In this document: positions 1 to 12,400 of the stretch, piece after piece
Numbering within the stretch: the first letter of the stretch is position 1
How the letters are laid out: every line of letters begins with the position of its first letter
NCBI RefSeq assembly: GCF_949628215.1
Contig: NC_134277.1
Coordinates: 88,711,963 to 88,775,962, forward strand
Source: Phalacrocorax aristotelis
Taxonomy: Eukaryota > Chordata > Aves > Suliformes > Phalacrocoracidae
Length of the DNA: 64,000 nt
Reading direction: 5' to 3'
Position numbers and translations under genes: made by a program
Notes under the pieces: generated by a model
Database searches by the model: none
The model's input: the letters and a program-made list of their open reading frames with translations, nothing else
Told to the model about the DNA's origin: nothing

Positions 1-1888
1 CTGCTTTTCTCAGTTACCAAGCAGACTGCCTGCTAAAAGTAGCTGGTTCTCGCCATGTTGAATGGGCAGAGCAAGAAATTTCACAAATTTACAGACTTGC
101 TCTAAAAAAGTTGTATGCATTGAAATGAGGAATAGATTTTGAACATTAATGTTTATATAAGCAATAAATAATTACTGGAAAACCTTAAAACTGCTTTTAA
201 CAAAAATAAAAAGATATAGAGGCTTCAGCAAGCATAAAGGTCAGTTAAAAGAAATCCATCTGTGTTTGTCATTTCAAAACATTAAGGAAAATGTTAATTT
301 GAGAGAGATGTATCAAGCATCTCCTTAACCTGAATACTACACTTCAGCGTAAAACTAACCCAATGGGAGGTATGGATTACTATTTTCATTTGTCAACAGT
401 TAAAGCACTTGGAATAGTAGTAGCAAGAGAATAGTAGTATTCATTTGTCTTGTAGTTAGTGAAATGCAAGACTTGTAGTGCTATTGTGCAGTTTACATAT
501 TAACTGTAAGAAAAAAAAATCTAAAGACCACTTGGAACTGTACTTTAATTTCTCTACATCCTTTAGAGGCTGGGAAATTATCTAGACAGAGTAAGGTGTT
601 TCACTCTTAAGAAAATTCACAGCTGAGCTTCTCTCAGTGCTGCTAAATATAGGGTTAAAGCATTTCCCTGTTCTTTCTGCAAGGCACACACCTGCCCCTA
701 AGCCTTTATTCTGCCTGTGTTGTGTGCTGAAATGGAAAGATATTTGCGTACTGTTAAAAAAAAAAAAAAAAAGGAATTTTCTGCTGTGAGAGGCGATGAA
801 GATCACTTAGGTGTATATTAAAGGCAAGATTCTGCCTTTAAAATCAGAGTCCATTTACACTGGAATAAAAAGGGTGCTGCAGTTAAGTTAGGCCTCTGGG
901 AAATATTTCAACTGTCTATAAATAAACACTTTGTGGCCTTTTTAGTACGCTTCAGTGTCTTGTATGTAGTCTATCTCTGTGACACCTCTATATAAGGTAA
1001 TGGAGAAAAATGTTCATTCCGCAAATAAATACTTTCTGCACTATCTTTTATTTTATTTCCCCTTAGTCAAGCATAAACCTTCACTTGAAGTTGTCAGATG
1101 TGATTATTGATCTGGATCTGACAGCCTAACTCTAGCCAAGCAGTCCAGGAATAACTAAAAAGTCAAGTCTTCCGTTTTTCTTGCTTTTAATTTAAATTTG
1201 ATTTCAAAGAAGAGTAGCAAAGAATAGAAAAATAGTAGCAAACTACTGAGGTTAAAGCGTATTATCAAAGCACAATTGTTTTTTATCACTCAGAAGCCCA
1301 GGAGCTGTTCTGGAAGAGCAGTATACATGTGGTCACAGACCTCTCTCTGTACCTGAAGGGTTTGACATACTATGCTGATTGAGTAAAGACAAATGCACAA
1401 AAGACATTAAAATTGGAGCAAAATTGGAGCACTGCCAATGTTGAACCAAGTCTGGCAGAACCATCTTTCACCATGATCTGGTGACTTGCCCTGCACATTG
1501 GAGAAGGCCCCATCTTCTCTACTTCTGTCAATTCTTGCACAATCAAAACTGTGTGTTCTGAAGGTTTTATTCATGAAGTTGTGTACCTTTGTTTAGTGGC
1601 AGGCTGTAGTCTTGTTTTGACATATGGCCTGCTGGAGTAGAGAAAATATTTCTGCAAGTTTAGTATAATGAGGAAAGACTTATCTCTTCTGAAAGCACTG
1701 TGGATGTCCTGGAGGCTTATTTATTAACAATATTTTTATTGCAACTATTGCAAACTCCAAAGCTTTTACTCCATTAATTTATGAGGGAATTTCCTTGCAT
1801 AAAATATATGATGAAGCTTGAGTAAAGATATTATGTGAATCCCACATTTCTAACCTGAGGCAGAGCTGGTTCAAGGCTTTGCAGAAGT
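1..1888. other. Intergenic, no gene seen
   Basis: AT-rich single-copy-looking sequence far upstream of DAP. It has no recognisable exon or RNA gene. The only structure noted is an 18-base A run at about 755-772. The small open frame on the - strand across it is a by-product of that run. Confidence 0.6.
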
Positions 1889-3478
1889 AGAATCATAGAA
1901 TCATAGAATCATTTAGGATGGAAAAGACCCTTAAGATCATCAAGTCCAACTGTAAACCTAGCACTGCCAAGTCCACCGCTAAACCATAAGCCTAAATGCT
2001 GTGCCAACACATCTTTTAAATACCTCCAGGGACAGTGACTCAACCACTTCCCTGGGCAGCCAGTTCCAGTCCTTGATAACCACTTTGGTGAAGAGATTTT
2101 TCCTAATATCCAATCTAAATCTCCTGTGGTGCAACCTGAGGCCATTTCGTCTTGTCCTATCACTTGTTACCTGGGAGAAGAGACCAATACCCACTACGCT
2201 ACAACCTCCTTTCAAGTAGTTGTAGAGGGAGAGCAGGTGTCCCCTCAGCCTCCTCTTCTCCAGGCTAAGCAACCCCATTCCCTCAACCTCTCTGCATGAG
2301 ACTTGTGCCCTAGACCCTTCACCAGCTTTGTTGCCCTTCTCTGGACATGCTTCAGCAACTCAGTTGTCTTTCTTGTAGTGAGGGGCCCAAAACTGAACAC
2401 AGTATTCGAGGTGTGGCCTCACCAGTGCTGAGTACAGGGGGACAATTGCTTCCCTACTGCTGGCCACACTATTTCTGACACAAGCCAGGATGCTGTTGGC
2501 CTTCTTGGCCACCTGGGCACGCTGCTGGCTCACATTCACCAGCTGTCAACCAACACCCCCTGGTCCTTTCTCGCCAGGCAGCTCTCCAGCCGCTCTTCCC
2601 CAAGCCTGTAGCATTGCATGGGGTTCTTGTGGCCCAAGTGCAGGACCTGACACTGAGCCTCGTTGAACCCCATACAGTTGACAGTCCATTGATCCAGCCT
2701 GTCCAGATCCCTCTGTAGACCCTTCCTTCCCTCAAACAGATCAACATTCCTGCCCAAGTTGATGTCATCTGCAAACTTACTGAGGGTGCACTTGATCCCC
2801 TCATCCAGATCATTGATAAGGGTATCAGACAGAACTGGCCCCGACACTGAGCCCTGGGGAGCACCACTTGTGACTGGCCACCAACTATATTTAACTCCAT
2901 TCACCACAACTCTCTGGGCTCAGCCATCAAGCCAGTTTTTTACCCAGCAAAGCGTATACCCATCCAAGCCATGAGCAGCCAGTTTCTCCAGAAGAATGTT
3001 GTTGGAAATGGTGTTAAAGGCTTTACTAAAGTCCAGGTAGACAACATCCCCAGCCTCATCCACTAAGTGGGTCACCTTGCCAAAGAAGGAGATCAGGTTA
3101 GTCAAGCAGGACTTGCCTTTCACAAACCCATGCTGACTGGGCCTGGTCACCTGGTTGTCTTGTATGTGCTGTGCGATGGCACTCAAGATGATCTGCTAGG
3201 TAACCTTACCTGGCACCAAGGTCAGACTTACAGGCCTGTAGTTCCCCAGATCCTCCTTCTGGCCCTCTTGAAGGTACGCATTACATTTGCTAACGTGCAG
3301 TCAACTGGGACCTCCCTAGTTAGCCAAGACTCCTGATAAAGGATGGAAAGTGGCTTGGTGAGCACTTCTGCCAGCTCCCTCAGTACTCTTGGGTGGATGC
3401 CATCCGGCCCCATAGACTTGTGTGTGTCTAAGTGGTGTAACAGGTTGCTAACCACTTCCCCTTGGATTACAGGGGATT
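1889..3478 (-). mobile_element. CR1 LINE, 5'-truncated, with reverse transcriptase
   Basis: The + strand begins with three repeated AATCATAG units at 1891. This is the reverse complement of the CR1 3' tail, so the element reads on the - strand and its 3' end is at 1889. Reading leftward from 3455, three - strand frames give CR1 ORF2 in order: the start of the reverse transcriptase (motif DGIHPRVL), the palm (VYLDFSKAF), the catalytic box as FADD, and the C-terminal region with [12 protein letters not shown] and SDRTRRNGL. The endonuclease is absent. 5' truncation is usual for this family, which primes its own reverse transcription at the 3' end. This is the longest CR1 copy in the window. Confidence 0.95.
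1979..3455 (-). pseudogene. CR1 ORF2 reverse transcriptase remnant
   Basis: This is the coding part of the CR1 copy, and it is broken. The frame covering 3455-3228 does not join the frame of 3186-2920, so there is a frameshift. The 3186-2920 and 2907-2536 pieces share a frame but are separated by a stop just after the motif WLDG. The last piece (2278-1979) lies in another frame. The YADD-type catalytic motif is present as FADD near 2760. The piece 3186-2920 carries the conserved QHGFVKGKSCLTNL and DFSKAFNT blocks. It cannot encode an active enzyme and is a neutral fossil of ORF2. Confidence 0.9.
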
Positions 3479-6400
3479 AAACCTAGTAGTACAGCCATGC
3501 TTGAATTTTCTATCCAAAAAGAAGGCAAACACTTATTTTGTTGTCATTCTGAGGCAACATGATTTTTCCACAGAAAAATTACACTTTTGGGGAAGATTGG
3601 AAGAGACTCAAGAGTGACTGGAAGTAATCTGTAGAATATCTGTTAACTAGGGATGGAGGAACAGAAAGATCCAGTGTGAGTTTTGGAGATCTGGTTCCCC
3701 CTTCATGGCCCCTTCCCTCAGCTAATCAGCCATAAATAGGTGAAGGCACCTTGCATTGGCAAATAAGAGCAGCTGTACTAGGTTGATCCAAAAGTCCAAC
3801 AATTTGTATCTTATTTGTGACAATGACCTAAACTAGGAAAAACTGACCAAAACTTAGAGCAGAGGAGAACACAGGGCAAGCATATTGCAACCCAGTAAAT
3901 ACTGGTTTTCCATCACTACCGCAAGCCAGAGGCTTGTTGGAGAGGATGCGTCTGGCTGTGCCTTGGCAGGAGCTGGTTTTAGCTGTGGCAGCAATTGCCT
4001 GGTGGCCACGTGCCTGTGGCCTCCCCTGGGCTGGCTTCACTCTGGGAACACCTGGGACAGAGCACCCCTATGTAGTCACTGCTGGAATAAAACCCAGCCC
4101 CTCCGCAGGAATGCTGGAGAAGGGCAGCGTGTGGCTCCCAAGTTTGCCTGGGAAGCAGGAAGAAGGAGGCAGGCTGTGATATGAAAACTTATGAAAATAG
4201 GCAAGAGCAGACCCCAAGACTGAGGAGAGAGGGACAGCCCATCATGGACACCACACCGTGCCCAGCTGAGACCTGAGGATGCTGATGGCTTGTTTTGACT
4301 CCCACCATTCATCTTGAGGAAGACTCAAGTCTTTATTTTGGCACTCAGATGGACATCAGAACAACATCAGAGACAAGGGGTAGATATCAGTAAGTTTTCT
4401 AGTATAACAATTTTAATTGCATTATTAATGAGGCTTTCTTATATTAACTATATAATTTTTACAGGTAGACTTTTTAATTAACAGGTTAACTGTTATTAAC
4501 TGGGCTAACAATAAATTATTGGTTCCACATATATGCCTATAATGAGATGTTGATTGCAACAATGGGCTCAGTTTCCCCAAATTCTCTCCCAGCGTTCCGC
4601 AGCTTATGACTCAGGGACCACCTGAGCCAGATGTGGCGACCTGGTACTTGATAACTTTCAGGTAATTAATATTCTTCCCCCCAGTATTGTCCAGTTAACC
4701 CTTAGCTCACAGAAACTCCCAGCATTTGCACCACCTGATGCAAAGGCATTTGGAAAGTGAGCTACCTGATGTATAGGAAATTGCCTCCATGTGTTTGCTA
4801 TGAACTTGCCAGCAGTTTCACTTTGTCTGATGCCCCCCTAGGTGGCAAGTAGCAACCACTACACTAGTAGTGGTTCCTTCTTTGTCCGCCACCACCTGAC
4901 TTCCTTTCCCCCATCTCCAGGGGCTTTTGGTTTATACCATAACTCTCCCATATGGACCTCTTTAGGGCCTTGCTGATTCCTCACGCCTGGCACAGCCCTC
5001 TTGGCTTCCTTTCCCATCGTTCCCTAGAGGTTGCAGGAGGGTTTGCCCTCCAGTATCTGTGCCTCCTGCAGCTGGTGTATTATTAAGAAGCTGCCTTGCA
5101 AAAACGACTGGCATGTCTGGGATCCCTGCTGCTATTTTTAGCTGGGAGCTCAAGGCTTGAGATGTCATGGAAAATGTCCATCCCAAGAAAAACAGCATTT
5201 GTAGATTAGCATAGTGAAGTGGGAATAATTCCTGCTTTCAGGGAACCTGTTTGGATGACAGAAGTCTTGGGGTTTCTGGATACATAAAATACCAAACACA
5301 GGAAATCATAAACTATGTTAAAAATTTGCCAATTTACAAGATTAAGCGCTCAGGTTATTCAGTCAATTACAGGACATTTTTGAGAAGCTTCAAATACAGA
5401 AAAGGTGCAAATCATATAATGTATGTCTCGCCAAGGCTGGATTCTAAAAACCAGACTCTCCAAAGCAAAATTAGGGACTCAGAATGGCAGAATGGCTGAG
5501 CCAGTGTACTGACACCAGAGCCGCTGAGGAGAAGCGAGTCGAAGTGGAGGAGAATGGCAGCCACTGCTGCGCTCCGAGCAGATAACCAGCCATTGAATGC
5601 ACTTAGGCAGTCCCTGTTGACAGGGTCCCTCTGGCAAAATAGGTGGCCAAGTACCTGTCTAATGGCTGCTAATGGGGCTTATGCATGAATGGGTTTCGAG
5701 AGGCTCTGCTCTGTCAAGACTGAAACACTTGTAAGTTTGCTCACAAGCAGAAGTGCATGCGCAATACGGATATTAAAAAATAAAAAAGTTGACTTTCAGG
5801 GAGTTAGGCATGAACAGAGCACAGGTTTTTGAAGACTGCGGTGTGTTTTCAGGTATCTAAATCCCATCCAAGTAGTTATATGGGTCTGCCTGTAAACATA
5901 TTTTTCCAGCTTTCTAGAGTGGTAGGAGAAAGGATAAACCATGTTTCTGTGTAATAATGAGGTCTAATTATGTATTTCTTATAGAATTGAAGAAAGAAGA
6001 GTCACTTTTTAAAGACAAAGATTTCAGGAAGTGCACCGTGCCAATCAGATTTAGTAGTACCATTAGGAAATAAAATTGTATTGTTCAATTATCAGCCACA
6101 TTTGTAGCCATTAGTTCCCCTGGAAACTTCTCAAAGCTTTAGAGTACAGCTGTCAAAGCAAAAACTGCAGAAAAGGAATACTTTAAAAATAATTTGCAAT
6201 TGACCTTTAAATGTTATTTTCATCAATGAAACTAACAATGTGGAAGACTTCTCGGAATAAATATCTTATGCCTGACTAAAATTATATAGTATTCTTCTTG
6301 TGGTTTACTTGACATATGCACATATATGTATATTTTTACTTGCTGTGCATACATACGTCCATATATTATATGTATATATTACATTAGATGTTTCTTTTAC

Positions 6401-8427
6401 CAGCAGTAGGTGTCCAAAAATTCATATTGCACAAAATTAGGACATAAATGTCAGAAACAGGGGCATTCACATCTCTTATTCCAGGTCTAATAATCATCTT
6501 GGCAAGAGTGAAGATTAAATTTCTCCCCTAATTGTTTAGTAGTACACAATCAGATAGCTGAACTATAGATCTTGTTTTGTTTGTTTGCTGCCCTCCTCTG
6601 ATGCACCAAGTGCTGGCCACTGCCAGAACTGAATTGAATTTCAGACTTGAATTGAAATATATTTCATATAATCTTGCAACTGCTTGGTTCCTATGCAGCA
6701 AAAATGCAGTAATGGGAGACTGAATAAATAATTTAATCTGAGGTTTACTATGCTCAAATAAATGAGAGTTTCATGCATGGAGGAAATTGGCTCCCAAGTG
6801 CATTACCTGGGATGCACACAGGACATACATAACTTATTATGTTTTTATACAAGAAAAATGTAATTCGCAACTTTTTTTCTACTTCAGCAAGCAAATGAAA
6901 GGCTAGATATTTTGCAGGTATTGACTGCTAATCAAAATTGCTTTGTACATGACTTTAGAGACTAGTATAACCTTACAATGGGAAGCATTCACCAAGAGGT
7001 GCTACTTTATAATCCTACGGATTTCTGTATTGTAAGGAAAGCTGTACTGTCCTTAAATCTATTCTTCCTTTTCTACTTTTACTCAGGACTTCTCCTTCCC
7101 ACAGCTGCCTTGTTTCTGTGCACCCTATCAGAAAAAAATACACATAACTTTTCTAATTATATCTTTACAGAACCACTAAGAAGAAAGGTTTTGCGCTTAG
7201 TATTTTAGGATAATAATCTAAATTGCCTGGTAGAGCCTTTATTCCAGCTTAGGTTCAAAGTGTAGCCATGACTTGCTAGTCAAACAACAACAAACAAAAG
7301 CTTATAACACTCTCTCAAATACAGAACAGTAATTGCATTTTTTTATAGCATCATCATTTGCTATTGATTATTCCCAGGGAACATCAGTCTAATAGACAAA
7401 GTGGCAGTCTTCTAACCTCTGTGTGTGTGTGGCTTATATTTAAATACATGCTACAAGGGGAACACACTGTGGGGAACACTGCAATGAACACAGGTCCTTC
7501 AACTCTACCAATAAATGTGACAAGGAGTATTTTACAATTCATGTTTCAAAAACATCTAGTAAAATGCAATAAAAGAAAAAGTAAGAGTAATAAAAGCGTA
7601 GGCACATGATGTTACCAATTTAATGACGTTCATTCCTTTTATTAGTACCAATCCCACAGATGCCTGAGGAAGCACATTTGCCTTTGTTAAAACAAATCCA
7701 TTCTAGAAACTGTTCTGACATCCATCACTAAAGCATTTTATGTGAGCAGTCTTTCTTACTGTATTATTAAACCATTCATTAACATGATAGATAAAAACTC
7801 CATTCCACTGAGAATCTGCCATGGCGTTACAGAAATGTACCCTGCTTGGCAATGAAGAAATATTCCACGACAGGAAAACAATAACACAGTGTAACTTAAC
7901 ATTAGGCTTTTCAAATTGTGGAGTATTTCTATTGTGTTACTTAGAATATATACCAAAGTAAATTTCCTCTTACAACAGATAAATAAATAAATGGATTGCA
8001 TTTGTACCAGAATTGAATCTTGGCAGTGCAGTCTACGAAATGATTGCTAAAACATGACAGAAAACAAAGATGAGAAACTCTTAGTATAGCACTCCCTGCG
8101 CTGACTCCATGTCATTTTAAGTTCCTGATACAATTCTTAAATGTGCCTGGACAGCCTGAACTGTATCTCTGTTACTGAGCAAATAGTAAATGACTGTACC
8201 TAAAACACCTGAAACTGCACAGGGTTCAGTGAGCAACGTATTTAGGCATGAAGACATCACCAGACTCTTCTTTCAATATACTACAGGGAAAACTGTATTT
8301 TCAAAACTAGGCTTTATAGATAATTTCTCGTACTATTACTTCAGTGTTTAAGCACCTCAGAGCCTTCATCATCTCTTGTAGTGTCCCTGTGAGATAGAAA
8401 AACGCACCTTGGAAACTGAGATAAAAC
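3479..8427. other. Intergenic, no gene seen
   Basis: I recognise no gene or repeat family here. Open frames of 75-100 codons near 3.9-4.3 kb and at 5251-5499 have no recognised domain and are within chance expectation. A patch richer in GC at about 5500-5700 differs from its surroundings, but I cannot assign it. Alternating purine-pyrimidine AT-rich sequence lies at about 6310-6385. Confidence 0.5.
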
Positions 8428-8885
8428 AGAATCACAGAATCAAACAATCACTGAGTCTGGAAGGGCCTCTGAAAATTGTCTAGTCCAACCCCTCTTCTCA
8501 AAACAGAGTCACCTAGAGCAGGTTGTTCAGGGTCATCTCCAGTCAGCTTTTGATATCTCCATGGATGGAGACTTCACAACCTCTCTGGACTACCTCTTCC
8601 AGTGCTCACTCAGCTTCACAGTAAAAAAAGTGTTTTTTCTTAGGTTTAAGTAGAATTTTCTGTGTGTCAGTTTATGCCCATTGCCTCTTGTCCTGTCTCT
8701 GTGCACTACTGAAAAAAGCCTGGCCCCATCTCATCTACATCCTCGTTTCAGGTATTTATACACATTGATAAGATCTCCCCTGAACCTTCTCTCCTTCAGG
8801 CTGAACAGTACCAGTTCACTCACTCTCTCCTCACAGAAGAGATGCTCCAGTCCCTTAATCATCTTTGTGGCTCTTCACTCTTAAG
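8428..8885 (-). mobile_element. CR1 3' end (C-terminal ORF2 and 3' tail)
   Basis: The reverse-complement tail is at 8428 (two AGAATC units), followed by the CR1 3' UTR core (reverse complement of a GGGTTGGACTAGA block) and the C-terminal ORF2 region. The reading direction is the - strand. It is older than the copy at 1889, with many small differences. The 3' half ends abruptly near 8885, where the sequence jumps to the endonuclease remnant. Confidence 0.88.
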
Positions 8886-8925
8886 TAAGTCCATGTCTTC
8901 CTTGTACCTGATATCCTCCTCATCA

Positions 8926-9475
8926 AGACAGATCATTCTTGAGCTTGGAGGAGGTCATACTTGTATACTGACCAACAGTCTTGGACTCCTCTAATAGGAT
9001 TACCTTAATTTCCTCTACAAATCCTTCCATGTTTATAAGTATCAGGACCAGCAGAGTGTCTCTCCTTGTTGCTCCTCAACCTTCTGTGTCAGGAAGTTGT
9101 CACCAATGCACTCCAGAAAGCTCCTGAAATGCTTGTGGCCTGCTGGGTTATCCCTCAGCAGATATCAGGGTGGTTAAAGAGCCCAAGAGGACCAAGGCCT
9201 GTGAATGTAAGGCTTCTTCCAGTTGTCTGAAGAAAGACTTGTCTCATTTTTCTTCCTGATCAGGCAGTCCACAACAACACCACTTATGTTGGTCTGCCCA
9301 CTAATCCTTACCCATAAGTTGTCACTGGCTCATCACCCAGCCATAGGCATAGCTCCATGCATTTCAGCTGCTCTTCCACACAAAGGGCAACTCCTCTTTC
9401 TTGCCTTCCCAGCCTGTTCTTCTTGAAGAGTCTCTATCAGTCCATCACAACACAAAACTAACAAGCTGTACCTAA
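8926..9475 (-). pseudogene. CR1 ORF2 endonuclease remnant
   Basis: Read on the - strand from about 9475 down, this matches the AP-type endonuclease half of CR1 ORF2: the stretch after the WWD motif (RLFRR, VALYVxEQLECMELCLG, GDEPV), then the segment before GDFNHPDICW, then the ECI-DNFLTQ and LTNKEG segments. It is broken. The GDFN catalytic block reads GLFNHPDIC, so its aspartate is lost, and a stop replaces the following tryptophan near 9157. It lies beside the CR1 tail at 8428-8885 in the same orientation. The reverse transcriptase that should separate the two is missing. Confidence 0.75.
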
Positions 9476-12400
9476 GCAGCTGTGTGAGTTCTCATCCACA
9501 GAAACTTAGGCACCGTGAGAACTTCACTCTAAGAAACTTCCAGGTCTGAGGAACTGAGATAGTTCCACAAACAGGAAACAGATTAGCAGAGTTTTGAGAA
9601 TGTCAGTGTTTGACTTGGCACCTTACTGCCCACTGCCATGCCAGGTACAACAAATCCTATACTAGCGTAGTGTACTGCCCAGGCTGATTGGGCTTGCTTG
9701 TCACCTGAAGCTATAGCAGAGGGCAAGACTTCCCATTATATTACAAGGAAATACCAGAGGAAAGCCAACTTGTAGTTTCAGTGTGTTCTCCAAAACAGTA
9801 AAAATTAGATGTAAAAATTAGGCTATATTCTGTGTATTTGAGGGTGACCTTACATGGAGGCGACATACATTGAAAACAGAAGTATACAGCCAGTACTTTG
9901 AAAACTTCTGATACAAATCTTGGACATATTCATTGGGATAAAACATCAGTTCTTTACTGTCTTTTGAAATTCTTCAACAATTTTAACAAGATGAAGCTCT
10001 GCTCCTCCCTATCTAGCTAAAAATACCAAGATAAAATGTAAAAGCTAAGCTTATTTCAAAAGACTTCTAAATGCAGAAACATGATTCAGTAGTACCTGAT
10101 GAAAACAAAATCAAGAGTCTGGGGGTTTTGTCAACTTCTATCAAATGTTGCTAACTATTCCATGAAGACTCAGCCTTTAGTTACAAAAAGACTCCATAGG
10201 ACCTAATATTTGTCATATTATAGCATGTAGTCCTATAATAATCTCAAAATGTAAACAACCCACAGTGTTTATTTAAACAGATTTTTATCTGAATTACTGC
10301 TTGCAAAACCCTTCAGAGAATTCCTTGCATTTTCATTGAAACCACTGCAAATAACATCCACACATAACAGGCATCAGATTTATCACCATTTGAGGGACAA
10401 TTCTTGCAATAATTATCAAAGGATTGATGAGTTATCACCAGACAGATTCAAAGGGGAAAGCTAAAGTGTATATATAAGACTGCATAGAATTGTAGAGGAC
10501 AGTACGTTACCTTTTATATTTTCTGTTGTATAGTGATGCTAAGTTTACCAAGTATCATTATGGTCATTTTTCTCACTGTTTACAGTGTAGGACATGTACA
10601 GTAATAAAAACCTCTTGTCACTGTAGTAGAATTTTGCTTCTGGCAGGACTGTAACTCCATTTAATATTAATTTAATAGCACTGTATGTTTAATATGCAGC
10701 TTTCTCTGGCTTAAAAAGATCTTCAGGTCAACTTATTAACAACTTGAAACTCTATATCTGAAGTGGGCACAGACATTATAACACCAATACATTATTGTGA
10801 TCCACATACCCTATTATCATTCTGATAACATTATCTGCAAAAATATATTTATATGCTTATATTTTACTTGGATTTCCTGAAGTTGTCTAGAATAATGATA
10901 TATAAAATGTAAAATACTACTAATTAAAATTTTAAATTTGCATTGAATTGTTGGGGAATTATCTTGATTATACAAATATTGCCTTTGAACTGTAAAAGCC
11001 ACGTCACCCAGTTATTGGTAGAGAAGCTGCAACTGGTATGCTTCCTGTAGTAGAACTGTTAATCTTAAATGCCAGATAAAAAACTACTATAGATTCTTTT
11101 CTTGTTTTGTTTTGGTTTTTTTTTCAGCCAGAGGGAATTTTTTTTGTGCAGTGAGGGACTGAAAATTTTATAAAATTGCCTCTGAGTACAAAGAAATTTT
11201 GCTCACATTTGAAAAAAAGCAATAAAAATGAACTCAGTGTAGGATAGCTTTGATTTCTGATAGACTTAGTTCACTGACACCTAACCATCACTTATCTAAC
11301 CAGTTTCCTAATCTGCACTGCTGAGGCCATGACTAGACTTTGTGCTCTATTAAAGCACAGTTTAGAAATCTAGCACATGGCATTTAAGTTGCAAAGCTGT
11401 CAAGTCTTACAATGGGAGCAGAATGAAAAACATATCAGCTGATGATCAAACAACAAATTGCTAAACAATTTACAGTCCAGATCTCTCTGCTGGAGCAATA
11501 ATAGTTTCAGAAATTCCCTTCACAAAGACAGTCATGCCACCAAACAACTCCCATTTGCAGAAACTTAGTCCAGAGCTGCTATACAGAAACTTTCTCTTTT
11601 AAACTAGGAAGCCAATCTGAAGCTAGTCCTTCAACTTCAGGCGAGGTGGGAAATCAGAGCATTAGAAGTCAACCTCAGAAATGATGGCTGTTGAAGCTCA
11701 GTTTGTAGAGGCAAATTTCCAAGAAGGTAAGCCAGTCTGTAACCACAATGAATCTTCCCACTGCTACAGATCTCCTGGGATCCTCACTCTCTGCTACATG
11801 TTGGGACACATCCTGGAGGTGCATTAGATGGGCATAGAGGTTGGGAGGGGTGTGTGGGACACACGACAGGGAGGCTTGCTTCTTAAGCATGACTGGGGCT
11901 AGAAGGCACTCTCCCCTGCTGTCAGGCCATTCCCTGTCTGGAAACCAGCTGGTAAGGTCCCTTTCAACTCTACCTTGTACATGCGGGCCAGAAGTGAGAC
12001 CAGATGAGGTGAAGGACAGACATACCCCTCACTACAGTGTCAACATACTGTCCACCAAAGTGCAGTAATGATTCTTTCTCATTCCTGAATCCCATCATCA
12101 CCTAGATCCCCCTGCTCTGGGCCTGAGAGCAAATGCCATGGCATGACTGGTATGCATACAGCTGAACACTTCCTTCCTAAAACAGCATGTCCTGACCCAT
12201 AATGCCAGCTAAGAACAGTTCCTGACCCTTGCTAACTCTGAACTGTGTCCCAGCAGCATCTCCGGGAATACCAAGGAACATGGGCCAAGTCTGGGTGGGG
12301 GAACACACTAGTAGTTAAATGGTCTAGACAGCCACCAGGCAGTGTCCTGCAAACCTGTGTCCTCCCTTGTTTTGTTTACTAGCAGGGGTGCTGTCCCATT

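Noticed and set aside
1909..2900. Several frames on both strands as separate genes
   Set aside because: All lie inside the CR1 copy. The - strand frames are broken ORF2 pieces and the + strand frames are their shadows.
11930..11990. Weak likeness to a CR1 tail (AAGGTCCCTTTCAACTCT)
   Set aside because: Only one short block matches. No tail 8-mers and no other CR1 blocks follow in order.
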